DNA from: Acidobacteriota bacterium | GTDB lineage: Bacteria > Acidobacteriota > Vicinamibacteria > Marinacidobacterales > Marinacidobacteraceae | Assembly (NCBI GenBank): GCA_022822745.1 | Contig: JAJEAO010000033.1 | Span: 16,630 to 80,629, forward strand | Direction of reading: 5' to 3' | DNA length: 64,000 nt | Shown: piece by piece, positions 8,150 to 20,190 of the stretch | How the letters are laid out: each line of letters opens with the position of its first letter | How positions within the stretch are numbered: the stretch's first letter is position 1 | Notes under the pieces: generated by a model | Told to the model about the DNA's origin: nothing | The model's database searches: none | What the model saw: only the letters and a program-made list of their open reading frames with translations | Position numbers and translations under genes: made by a program

Positions 8150-8866
8150 ATGAGCAGCACACGACCGCGAGAGGAGTTCGACTGGCGGGCGGCCCACGAC
8201 CGGGTCTGGGCGACGCTCGACTGGCTGGCGGAGCAGAACCGCGAGCACGAGCGGTTGCTCAAGCTGCGCGCCAGGGAGGCGGAGCAGCGCGCCAGGGAGC
8301 AGGACCGACGCAACGAGGAAGCCGACCGGCGCGCCAAGGAAGCCGACCGGCGCGCCAAGGAGCGCGCCAAGGAGCAGGACCGGCGCGCCGAGGAGGCGGA
8401 CCGGCGCGGGAAGGAGCACGACCGGCGGCTCCGGAAGCTGGACAACCTGTTCAACTCGCAGTGGGGCAAGCTCATCGAGGCGCTCGTGGACGGCGATCTG
8501 GTCCCGCTGCTCCGGGCGCGCGACATCAAGGTGACCCACACCTCGACGAACATGAAGCTGGAGTTCGAGGGCTACCGGCGCGAAGTGGACATCGTCGCGG
8601 TGGACGGCAGCGTGGTCGTGGCGGTCGAGGTCAAGACGACCCTGAAAGTCGCGGACGTGGACTATTTCCTCGAGATGCTGCCGCACTTCCAGGACCTGGC
8701 GCCGGAGTACCGGCACCACACGGTGTACGGGGCGGTGGCCTACCTGAAGGCGGACCAGTCCTCGGACGCGTACGCGCAGAAGAAGGGGCTGTTCGTGATT
8801 CGCGCGACCGGGAGCAGCGCGAGCATCACGAACCGCGCGGAGTTCCGCCCTCGGGCGTTCGGCTGA
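8150..8866 (+). CDS. Coiled-coil protein with PD-(D/E)XK nuclease-like domain (DUF3782-like)
   Basis: A 238-residue protein. Residues about 25-100 form a highly charged coiled coil rich in RAKEADRRAKE-type repeats. The C-terminal half has the restriction-endonuclease-like core: YRREVDIVAVDG followed by VVAVEVKTTL, which supplies the D...ExK catalytic pattern. Such DUF3782-type proteins are common in genomes with many mobile elements, and their target is not known. The coiled coil contains a 21-bp DNA duplication (8318-8338 and 8339-8359), so its length may vary between strains. It starts 17 bp after the inverted-repeat element. Confidence 0.8.
   Translation: MSSTRPREEFDWRAAHDRVWATLDWLAEQNREHERLLKLRAREAEQRAREQDRRNEEADRRAKEADRRAKERAKEQDRRAEEADRRGKEHDRRLRKLDNLFNSQWGKLIEALVDGDLVPLLRARDIKVTHTSTNMKLEFEGYRREVDIVAVDGSVVVAVEVKTTLKVADVDYFLEMLPHFQDLAPEYRHHTVYGAVAYLKADQSSDAYAQKKGLFVIRATGSSASITNRAEFRPRAFG
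8318..8359 (+). repeat. Two tandem 21-bp repeats inside the coiled-coil coding region
   Basis: The 21-bp block at 8318-8338 is repeated exactly at 8339-8359, each copy encoding EADRRAK. A third, diverged copy follows after 8380. Because the unit is in frame, gain or loss of copies would lengthen or shorten the coiled coil without breaking the gene. Confidence 0.8.
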
Positions 8867-9007
8867 GCGCTCGGAACCTCGTGCGCTGACCCGCCCCGAG
8901 GCGGCTCCGGCGGGCTCGGTACGGGCTTTGCTTGCCGCTCCCGCGTACGCCCCGCACGGTCGGAGACAGGATCGGGAGGGGTACGGATTCGGAAGGGAGG
9001 ACACATC

Positions 9008-9661
9008 ATGACAACTCGGGGAATGCTCCAACGTACGCCTCAGGTCGCCCTCGTCGCCGCGCTGGGATGGTCCGCCGTCTCCTGTGTCCACGCCGTCGCG
9101 ATCCGGCCGGCACCGTCCTACGAGGCCTACGCCTTCGATGCGGCGTTGCCGCTCGACGCCGCGCTCCATGTGGACGCCGACCGGCTCGTCCAGGATGCGC
9201 GGTTCCTGCCTTCCGCGGACTGCAGCGGGAACCGCTATCCGGTGGATGCGCGGGAGGCCCTCCGCGAATCGGTCATCGGAACTCTCGAACGGCTCGTGGA
9301 GCATGTGGAGCCGACGCCCGAGCCGATCGATCGCGCCGCCATGGAAGCGCGGGAACTCGACGCCGTCATCCTGGTCCGGGCGGACAGTTTCGGGATCGGA
9401 CTGGACGGAGACACGTTGGCGGGCCTCGATGCGGTGGCCGAGCTGACGCTTGTCGTCTCGGTGTTCACCGGGGATGGGCTGCAGTTGCGGGACTCCGTGT
9501 ACGGGAGCGGCGTCGGGACCGAGGGGGGCGGCCTTGTCGGGTGCGGTGAGGGGGCCGTTGCCGCGGGCGAGGCCGTGGAAACGGCGATCCACGCCGCCAT
9601 GACCGAGCTGGGCGAACTCCTCGTCAACCATCCCACGCTGCGGACCGTCTCGACGCCGTAG
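9008..9661 (+). CDS. Exported protein of unknown function (possible lipoprotein)
   Basis: A 217-residue protein with a strong Shine-Dalgarno (AAGGGAGG at 8993-9000) seven bases before the ATG. The N-terminus is a signal peptide ending near SAVSC (Cys26), a weak lipobox, so it may be a lipoprotein. The body has an alternating strand/helix pattern (LDAVILVRADSFGIGLDGD, then LTLVVSVFTGDGLQLRDSVYG). A Gly/Val-rich stretch and a C-terminal helix follow. This resembles small periplasmic lipoproteins of outer-membrane assembly or DUF4136-like type, but I cannot name a family. Both neighbours are on the same strand but well separated. Confidence 0.7.
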   Translation: MTTRGMLQRTPQVALVAALGWSAVSCVHAVAIRPAPSYEAYAFDAALPLDAALHVDADRLVQDARFLPSADCSGNRYPVDAREALRESVIGTLERLVEHVEPTPEPIDRAAMEARELDAVILVRADSFGIGLDGDTLAGLDAVAELTLVVSVFTGDGLQLRDSVYGSGVGTEGGGLVGCGEGAVAAGEAVETAIHAAMTELGELLVNHPTLRTVSTP

Positions 9662-9840
9662 CCTCGCGGCGGTCGCGGTCCGCGACCTCCGTCCGGCGGC
9701 CCGGTCGGAAGCACGGCGGTTCGCCGGACACGGCCCGTCGCGTCCGGAACCCGCTGCGGGCGTCGGCGCCCGGTCCGGAGATGCGGTGGAGGCCTCGGGG
9801 CCCGGCGCGAGTCCCGACGCTCTCCCCGGCCCCGGAATGA

Positions 9841-13677
<3,837 letters not shown>

Positions 13678-13684
13678 GCCGGAC

Positions 13685-13702
13685 CGGCGGGACTACCCGC
13701 CG
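13685..13702. terminator. Bidirectional terminator-like hairpin between convergent genes
   Basis: A perfect 7-bp stem CGGCGGG/CCCGCCG with an ACTA loop lies in the 15-bp gap between the beta-galactosidase stop and the DUF819 stop. The loop contains the DUF819 stop codon. Its place between convergent genes suits termination on both strands, though there is no U tract. Confidence 0.45.
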
Positions 13703-14835
13703 AGGAGGCCGCGGGCGATCGTTCCCACGCCGAAGCCGAGGTAGTTGCCCACCGCGTAACCGGCGAGAGCCACCGCGATTCCGGGCAGCAGCTTGTCCCC
13801 GTAGCCGCGCGCCGAGGCGATCGCCACTGCGGAGGCGGCGCCTCCGATGTTCGCCTGCGACGCCACCGCGAGGGTGCCGAAGTCGAAGCGGAGCAGCCGC
13901 CCCACGCCGAAGATGACGAGGCCGTGGACGCCCACGGTGGTCAGGGCGTAGAGGAAGAGCGCCGGTCCGGCGGCGAGCATCTCGGAGACGAGCGATTGGG
14001 CGCCGTTCCCGGCGAGGAACAGGAGGATCAGCGCGTTGCCGAGGACCGGGGCGCCGCGGAGGCCGCGCACCCAGGGCGTGTGGCCGAGGATCAGGGCGAT
14101 CGTGGTGAGCCAGAGGACGGACGGGATCGCCGGGACGAGCCCGCCGAGGAACTGCGCCGCGACCATGACGCCCAGCGTGATCGAGGCGAGGCCGAAGAAA
14201 TCCATGACCCGCAGGCTCTCGCCGCTCTCCTTGAGGCGTCGCTCCAGCGTCATCGGCTGCTCGCCCGCGAGAGGCGTCGCGCCGACTGCATCACCGGGCT
14301 TCTTCGACAGGATGGCCGGGAGCGTGAGGCAGGCGGCCAGCCAGGCGACGGTCACGATCACGTCGGCGGCCACCGCGCCGGACATGACCGCCGGGTCGGT
14401 CGAGAACGCGCTGCCGAGGGCGTAGAAGTTGGCGCCGCCGCCGATGTAGGTGCCGGTGAACTGCCCCGAGAGCTTCCAGGCCTCGGGGCCCACCGCGCCG
14501 GACCAGAGGAGTGTGGCGGCGGCCACGCCGGTCATCGTCCCGATCGCTCCGATGCCGAACGCGCCGAGCATCCTGGAGCCCGCCTGCCGGATCGTCTTCA
14601 GATCCACTGCGAGGAGGATCAGCACGATGGCGGCGTTGACCCAGATCGTGCCGAGCTGGTTGTAGGCCTCCGCGTCGCCCGGCAGGATGCCGGAGTTCGA
14701 GAGCAGCATCCCGAACGTCAGGCAGAGCAGCCCGGCGCTCGCGGTCCGGAAGAAGCGGTAGCGGGACTCCAGCCAGACGGCGGAGAAGACGACCCCGGCG
14801 AGCGCGAGGAAGACGGCGAAGGGGTCGGTGATCAC
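13693..14835 (-). CDS. DUF819 family integral membrane protein (putative transporter)
   Basis: A 380-residue polytopic membrane protein of the DUF819 (YjcL-like) family, with about ten hydrophobic segments and conserved patches GGGANFYALG, GAVAADVIVTVAWLA and SQANIGGAASAVAIA. The family is related to sodium-coupled carboxylate/amino acid carriers and is presumed to be a transporter of unknown substrate. The start is GTG at 14835, overlapping the TGA stop of the upstream FAH-like gene as GTGA, so the two are translationally coupled. The frame runs upstream into the neighbour but only this start gives a sensible N-terminal membrane segment (ITDPFAVFLALAGVVF). Confidence 0.88.
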   Translation of the reverse strand: MITDPFAVFLALAGVVFSAVWLESRYRFFRTASAGLLCLTFGMLLSNSGILPGDAEAYNQLGTIWVNAAIVLILLAVDLKTIRQAGSRMLGAFGIGAIGTMTGVAAATLLWSGAVGPEAWKLSGQFTGTYIGGGANFYALGSAFSTDPAVMSGAVAADVIVTVAWLAACLTLPAILSKKPGDAVGATPLAGEQPMTLERRLKESGESLRVMDFFGLASITLGVMVAAQFLGGLVPAIPSVLWLTTIALILGHTPWVRGLRGAPVLGNALILLFLAGNGAQSLVSEMLAAGPALFLYALTTVGVHGLVIFGVGRLLRFDFGTLAVASQANIGGAASAVAIASARGYGDKLLPGIAVALAGYAVGNYLGFGVGTIARGLLGG

Positions 14836-15980
14836 GGTCGGTTCAGGGTGGGCTCCTCGTCCCAGTTGCGCACCGGGTTCTCGAGGGTCCCGACGCCCTC
14901 GGCCCAGCAGGCGGCGGTGTCGCCCGGCTTCATGAAGATGGGCGGGGTGCGGGCGTAGCCGACGCCGTCGGGGGTGCCGGTCGCGATCACATCGCCGGGG
15001 CGGAGGATCAGGTTGTGGGAGGCGAACTGGATGAGCTCGTGGACCGTGTGCTCCATGAGGCTCGTGTTCGCGTCCTGCATGATCTCGCCCGAGAGGGTGA
15101 ACCGGATGTCGAGGTCGTGCGGATCGCTGATGAACTCGGCAGGGGTGATGAAGGGACCGAGCGGAGCGAAGGTCTCGGTGCTCTTCCACACCAGCCAGTC
15201 CGACCCGTAGCGGTCATCCCCGCGTCCTTCCCGGTCGCCGACGTCGTTCATCATGGTGAAGCCGAAGACGTGGGCGCCGGCGTCGTCCCCGGAGACATCG
15301 CTCGCGGGGGCGCCGATCACGACCGCCAGTTCGCACTCCCAGTCCACCATCTCGCGGTCCGGCTTGATCAGGATCGGTTCGCCGTGGCCGATGGCGATGC
15401 TGCCCGGCTTCATGAACAGGTAGGGGTTCTGGCGGCGGTCGTCGGGCTCGCGCTGCCAGAAGTGGTCCATGGACGTCTGCGTGTCGTCCAGCGCGGAGGC
15501 GTCCGACATCGCCGCGGGGGCGCCGGTCGTCATCTCGACGCCGTGGGCGGGGTAGTTCAGCGCGGCGGCGAGGATCTTGCCGGGCCGGACCGGGGGGAAG
15601 AAGCGCAGTTCTTCCAGCGGGTGGATCCAGACCGGGCGCTCGGACTCGGGGAGGTCCAGGAGCGGCTCCACCTGTTCCGCGATGGCGTGGGCGCGGTCGC
15701 GCATTCCGAGCGACCAGCGGCCGGCGAGCTCGTTCATGTCCGCCGGCATCGGGAGCGTGACCCAGAGCCGGTTGCGGCGTTCGAGGGCGGCGTTCGCCCG
15801 GTTCAGCTCGACGGCGAAGGCGTCCCGCAGGACGATGCCGAGGAAGGCCTCGCCGCGGCGCTCGAACGAACCGAGCCGGAAGGGCGCGGCCGCGGAGGCC
15901 GTGTCCGGGAGCGCGAGCGGCGCGAGGAGGGCGAGCGCGAGGGCGGAGAGGGCAGCTTTCACGGCAGCGGAGTATTCCAC
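14832..15980 (-). CDS. Fumarylacetoacetate-hydrolase-family protein with a signal peptide
   Basis: A FAH-superfamily protein (382 residues from the first GTG). Family motifs are clear: LNYPAHGVEM, FMKPGSIAIGHGEPI, the metal-binding acidic set DWECELAVVIG with downstream FTMMNDVGDR, TFAPLGPFITP, and GDVIATGTPDGVGYAR. These enzymes hydrolyse or decarboxylate acylpyruvate-type diketo acids, normally in the cytoplasm. Here the N-terminus is a clean Sec signal peptide, best seen from an alternative GTG at 15962 (KAALSALALALLAPL, then DTASA), so the protein should be periplasmic. Coupled by a GTGA overlap to the DUF819 permease, which may import its product. Which GTG is used is uncertain. Confidence 0.88.
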   Translation of the reverse strand: MEYSAAVKAALSALALALLAPLALPDTASAAAPFRLGSFERRGEAFLGIVLRDAFAVELNRANAALERRNRLWVTLPMPADMNELAGRWSLGMRDRAHAIAEQVEPLLDLPESERPVWIHPLEELRFFPPVRPGKILAAALNYPAHGVEMTTGAPAAMSDASALDDTQTSMDHFWQREPDDRRQNPYLFMKPGSIAIGHGEPILIKPDREMVDWECELAVVIGAPASDVSGDDAGAHVFGFTMMNDVGDREGRGDDRYGSDWLVWKSTETFAPLGPFITPAEFISDPHDLDIRFTLSGEIMQDANTSLMEHTVHELIQFASHNLILRPGDVIATGTPDGVGYARTPPIFMKPGDTAACWAEGVGTLENPVRNWDEEPTLNRP

Positions 15981-16047
15981 CTCGCCGGCAAGCGGAGGCG
16001 CCCCTGCCGGGGCGCCGGCCCGTCGTCGCGCGGAGCGGATCGCAGGA

Positions 16048-18456
16048 CTACGGCCTGAGCACCACGCGACTCCCGGTCACGGACTCCACCCGGGCGCGGG
16101 TGTACGCCAGCGGGAAGTACTGGTGCCGCACCCAGAGCTCGAAGAGATCGCGGTAGTGGGGGCTCATCGGATCGCCCGACTGCCCCGGCGTGCTCGTGGC
16201 CACCGAGTTGTCCCAGTTCGATGGATCGAGGATGACCCGGAAACTGCCGCCGGAGGTCTGGTTCTCCCCGCCGCCGGTGTTGTTCACGGTGGACTCGTAA
16301 CCCCCGCGGGGCCAGGGACCGACCTCCAGCAGGGCGCGGGTCTCGTCATCCACGGCGTCCGCCAGGTAGTGCGTGATGTGGACATGCTTCATGGCGTCCT
16401 GGCCGTAGCGCCAGTTCGCGGGATCGGCGCCGAGCCGCGCCACGACATCGTCCACGCCGTTCGCGAACGCCTGGAGCAGCAGCTCGTCACGCCCCTCGAT
16501 GGGGTCCTCGCCGAACCGGCCGTCCGGGGCGAGCAGGTGGTCCAGCATCCGCTTCTTGTTGACCCGTCGCAGGAGGTTCCGGGCCGCCTCCGGGATCAGC
16601 AGCTCGCCCATGGCGGCGGACACCCGGCGCTCGAAGTGCCAGTACACCGTGGCCGCCGCGGATTCCCTGTCGAGGACGAAGTCCCACTCGGCCAGGAGCC
16701 GGATCTCCGGGCTGTCCTCCGGCTCGGCGAGGAACAGCAGGGGCACCAGGTTCCTCGCGACGACGCTCAGCTCGTCGTGCTGCTGGGCCATCATGTCCTG
16801 GACGGTGAAGCGGACGCCGCTGCGCATCAGCTCGTCCACCCGCAGGCCGCGCATCTCGTCGCCCCAGGTGAAGTGGAGCGCCTCCGGGTGGGGGTAGTCG
16901 GAAGCCACCGCCGGGGCCATCAGGTTGTTCGCGGTCCCCCAGAAGCCCTTTTCCGGGTTCTTCACCGAAGGCAGCGCCTTGATCGGGAGGTAGCCGCTCC
17001 ACTCGTAGCGCCCGTCCCCCGGCACCGGCACCAGGCCGCTCCAGTTCGCGTTCCGGATCGGGGAGACGCCGACCGCCTGGTAGCCGATGTTCCCGTGCAC
17101 ATCGCCCCAGATCATGTTCTCGGCCGGGATGCCGCTGTAGTTGCACGCCTCGACGAACTCCTCCCAGGTCTGCGCCTGGTTCATCCGCAGGCTGGCGAGG
17201 TAGGGCGAGTTCCCGATCTCGAGCCAGGCGGCGCGAAGCGCGTAGGCCTTGTGGTTCTCGTGGTCCTCGTGGAGCACGGGTCCGTGGCGGGTGTACTTGA
17301 GCGTCGCGGTGTGGTCGGGCTGCCCCCTGACCGGGATCGTCTCGGTCCGGGTCGTCATGGACTCCCACTCCCCGAGGTAGCGGTACTGGTTCGGGTCGTC
17401 GGGGTTCGTGTCGTAAACCATCAGGTCTTCGTTGTCCTGGCCGAACACGGTGAGCCCCCACCCGCCGGTTCCGTTGTGGCCGATCGAGATGCCGGGGAGC
17501 ACCGGTTCCCCGCCCCCGATGACCGACCAGCCAGGCCCTTCGAGGTGCGCGAAGTAGCGCAGCGACGGGGCCACGATCGTCCGGTGGGGGTCGTTCACGA
17601 TGAGCGGAAGCCCGGTCCAGGTGCGCTCGCCACCGACGACCCAGTTGTTCGAGCCGATGTGCTCGCCGGCGTCCACGAGCTGGAGCTCGCTCGGAAAGTC
17701 GTCCAGCAGGGCCAGCCGCTCGGCGTCGCGGTTCCGGTGTTCGGCGACGACATGCTCGGGTCGGAACCGGACCGGTCCCCGAAACGCGCGGTAGTAGTGG
17801 AGGATCTCGGGCCCGAGCAGCGAGCCGTCCACCGCCGGGTCGAGATCCAGCGCCGGCTGGCCCGGCCGGTACCAGTCGGTGTCCCGCAGGACCTCCGCGC
17901 CGACGGCGGCCACCGCCATCCCGAGGTTCAGCTCCTGGGTGACGTTCGACAGGAGTCCCTGGTGGCGGGAAATCACGACCTCCTCGGTCCACGGCTCGGG
18001 AAGGATGCCGAGCAGGCGGAACTCGAGGGGCAGGTTGTCCGGATCCTGGCGGGCCTCCGCGATCCGGGCGTTGATGCCCCGGACGAACGCCGGGATGATC
18101 GAGTCGCCTCGCGGGTGGTAGTGCCGCATCTCCTGCCCCATGTCCTTGCGGAACCGGTGGAGACGGACCCCGATGTCGCGGTCCAGTTCGGCGGGTCCGA
18201 GGATCTCCGCCAGGGTTCCGGTCGCCTGCCGTCGCCACATCTCGAACTGGAACAGCCGGGACTCCGCGGCCCGGTAGCCCTGGGCGAAGAAGAGGTCCTC
18301 CTCGGAGTCGGCGTAGATGTGATCGATGCCCCAGCGGTCCTGCAGGACTTCCACCGGCGCGGTCAGACCGCCGACCCGGCGGGTCTCGTCCTGGGCGGCG
18401 GCGGATGGCGCGAGGGCCGCGGCGGCGATGAGGAGGGCAAGGGACGGGGCGCGCAC
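16048..18456 (-). CDS. Penicillin acylase family protein (exported Ntn-hydrolase)
   Basis: An 802-residue Ntn-hydrolase of the penicillin G acylase/acylhomoserine lactone acylase family, made as a precursor and self-cleaved into two chains. The GTG start at 18456 follows a strong GGAAGGAG and begins a Sec signal peptide (ALLIAAAALAPSAAAQ). The alpha chain has VEVLQDRWGIDHIYADSEEDLFFAQGY. The beta-chain nucleophile is Ser269 in HIGSNNWVVGG, followed by NDPHR and GISIGHNGTGGWGLT. The C-terminus has NTGGGENQTSGGSFR and STPGQSGDPMSPHY, typical of the family. Substrate is unknown; roles range from peptide amide use to quorum-signal degradation. It is monocistronic. Confidence 0.93.
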   Translation of the reverse strand: MRAPSLALLIAAAALAPSAAAQDETRRVGGLTAPVEVLQDRWGIDHIYADSEEDLFFAQGYRAAESRLFQFEMWRRQATGTLAEILGPAELDRDIGVRLHRFRKDMGQEMRHYHPRGDSIIPAFVRGINARIAEARQDPDNLPLEFRLLGILPEPWTEEVVISRHQGLLSNVTQELNLGMAVAAVGAEVLRDTDWYRPGQPALDLDPAVDGSLLGPEILHYYRAFRGPVRFRPEHVVAEHRNRDAERLALLDDFPSELQLVDAGEHIGSNNWVVGGERTWTGLPLIVNDPHRTIVAPSLRYFAHLEGPGWSVIGGGEPVLPGISIGHNGTGGWGLTVFGQDNEDLMVYDTNPDDPNQYRYLGEWESMTTRTETIPVRGQPDHTATLKYTRHGPVLHEDHENHKAYALRAAWLEIGNSPYLASLRMNQAQTWEEFVEACNYSGIPAENMIWGDVHGNIGYQAVGVSPIRNANWSGLVPVPGDGRYEWSGYLPIKALPSVKNPEKGFWGTANNLMAPAVASDYPHPEALHFTWGDEMRGLRVDELMRSGVRFTVQDMMAQQHDELSVVARNLVPLLFLAEPEDSPEIRLLAEWDFVLDRESAAATVYWHFERRVSAAMGELLIPEAARNLLRRVNKKRMLDHLLAPDGRFGEDPIEGRDELLLQAFANGVDDVVARLGADPANWRYGQDAMKHVHITHYLADAVDDETRALLEVGPWPRGGYESTVNNTGGGENQTSGGSFRVILDPSNWDNSVATSTPGQSGDPMSPHYRDLFELWVRHQYFPLAYTRARVESVTGSRVVLRP

Positions 18457-18541
18457 GGGGTTCTCCTTCCACCGCGGGTGGCGGCGCGGTGTCGTTCCGA
18501 TGGTACCCGGGACAGGTCGCCCGAATCCGGGCGGGGAGAGG

Positions 18542-18650
18542 GACAGGGCGCTCCGGCCGGTCCCGGGCCTTGACAGGGCGCGCCGGCTGGCCCCGAAGCC
18601 TTGACAGGGCGCGCCGGAGCGCCCCGCGGCCTTGACAGCGCCCGGCCGAT
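18542..18650. repeat. Four degenerate tandem repeats, ~31 bp period, each opening with TTGACAGGGCGC-like sequence
   Basis: GACAG(G/C)GCG motifs start at 18542, 18572, 18603 and 18634, spacings of 30, 31 and 31 bp. Copies two to four carry TTGACAGGGCGCGCCGG or a variant, followed by a GCCCCG-type block. They lie in the 510-bp gap between the divergent penicillin acylase and DAACS symporter genes (18457-18966). The rest of that gap shows no other structure that I can support. The TTGACA words have no -10 box at the right distance, so the array is not obviously a promoter set. Confidence 0.7.
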
Positions 18651-18966
18651 CCGTTGAAGGGGAGGGCAGATCGGATGAACCTCGATGCGCGCTCCCGGCT
18701 GCTCTCTCGTGAGATTCAGGCGGTCGCTTCCTGATCCGCGGGCCGGGGAGCGGCGCACCGCCTCCGCCGGATCGCGGATCCGGGTCGGCGCCGAAATCGC
18801 TCCTCCACCGCCTCGACGGCGATCCGCGACCCGAGGGCCGTTTCCCGGCGGGCGCCGGCGGCCCTGATACGGTGGCGGCGTCTCCGGGGTCGGCGACGCC
18901 GAAGCGGCTTCCCTCCCGGAGTTCGGGCTCCGACGGCGCGACGCGGCGGCGCCGACGACGACGACT

Positions 18967-20187
18967 TTGCCTTCCTCGCCCCGCAGCCTCCCGTCGCTCG
19001 GGACGCTCATGCTGGTCGGCATGGGCGCCGGCGCGATCGCGGGCGCATTCGTCGGGGAGGCGGCGACTTCGGTCGCGTTCGTGGGGGAGATCTTCATCCG
19101 GCTCCTGGTTCTGGCTGCGGTGCCCCTCATGTTCGCGAATCTGGTCGGGGCGCTCGCCGGATCCTCGCCTGCTGGCGGCGCTGGCCGTCTGCTGGCGGGC
19201 ATCGGGGCCTTCTTCCTGCTCACGACGGTGGCGGCGCAGGTCGTATCGCTCGGCGCTGTGGGGATCCTTCGGCCCGGGGACGGCATGGCGGCGGCGCTCG
19301 CCTCGGCGGGCGAGCCGGTGGCGCTCCCGTCCAGCGGCGATTTCCTCGATGCGCTCATCCCGGACAGCGTCCTCGGAGTGTTCGTGGACGGGCGGGTCAC
19401 CGGGATCGTCGTCCTCGGGCTCATGCTCGGGGCTGCGGCCCGGCGCCTCGAGCGCGCGCACCGGGAGGCCGTCGTCTCGGCCTTCGACGCCCTGACCGCG
19501 TGGCTGCGCATGCTGGTCCGGGGGATTCTCTGGACGGGCCCGGTCGGGGTCGCGGCGCTCGCGGCCGCCGCAGTCGGAGAGCACGGGGAGGCCGTCTTCG
19601 GGCCGCTCGGTCTCTACATCGGCGCCGTGTGGGCGGCGGATCTGGCGATGTTCGGCCTCTATCTCGGGGCGCTGCGGATCTTCGCCTCCGTTCCGGCGAC
19701 CGGGTTCCTCCGCCGAACCGCAACCGTGTGGACCACGACGATCTCCACCTGCAGCAGTCTCGCGAGCCTGAGCGCCTCGCTGAACACTGCCGAGCGCATC
19801 GGGATTCCGCGCCGGGTCTATGCGCTGACGCTCCCCCTCGGCGCCCAGCTCAACAAGGACGGCAGCGCTGTGCTCCTCGCCGGCGCCGTGCTCTTCACCG
19901 CGCAGGCCGCCGGCGCTCCGCTAGGATGGGCTGACCTCGCCGCCGTCGTCCTGTTCGGCGCCCTGCTCTCCGCAGCGGCGCCGGGCGTTCCGAACGGCGG
20001 CATCGTCAACCAGCTCCTCCTCCTCACGATGTTCGGTCTGCCTCTCGAGCTCGGCGTGCTGGTGGCGGGCGTGTACCGACTCGTGGACATGCCGACGACG
20101 ACCCTGAACATCATGGGGGATCTCGTGGGAACCCTCATCGTCGCCCGCGGCCACCGGGAGGTCGATTCGGCGGCCGCCGCCGGCTGA
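18967..20187 (+). CDS. Dicarboxylate/amino acid:cation symporter (DAACS family)
   Basis: A 406-residue member of the GltP/DctA family, which couples uptake of glutamate, aspartate or C4-dicarboxylates to Na+ or H+. About eight transmembrane segments and the two re-entrant loops are visible: the Ser-rich TTISTCSSLASLSASL (family TSSSxATLP), ALTLPLGAQLNKDGSAV and the GVPNGGIVNQ stretch before PTTTLNIMGDLVGT. The start TTG at 18967 is tentative; ATG 19009 would remove 14 residues. The next gene begins 3 bp after this stop, so the symporter and the class V aminotransferase form an operon, which suggests the transported compound is an amino acid. Confidence 0.9.
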   Translation: MPSSPRSLPSLGTLMLVGMGAGAIAGAFVGEAATSVAFVGEIFIRLLVLAAVPLMFANLVGALAGSSPAGGAGRLLAGIGAFFLLTTVAAQVVSLGAVGILRPGDGMAAALASAGEPVALPSSGDFLDALIPDSVLGVFVDGRVTGIVVLGLMLGAAARRLERAHREAVVSAFDALTAWLRMLVRGILWTGPVGVAALAAAAVGEHGEAVFGPLGLYIGAVWAADLAMFGLYLGALRIFASVPATGFLRRTATVWTTTISTCSSLASLSASLNTAERIGIPRRVYALTLPLGAQLNKDGSAVLLAGAVLFTAQAAGAPLGWADLAAVVLFGALLSAAAPGVPNGGIVNQLLLLTMFGLPLELGVLVAGVYRLVDMPTTTLNIMGDLVGTLIVARGHREVDSAAAAG

Positions 20188-20190
20188 GCC

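Noticed and set aside
18542-18650. TTGACA boxes as a set of tandem promoters.
   Set aside because: None has a TATAAT-like box 16-18 bp later; they recur as part of a repeat unit.
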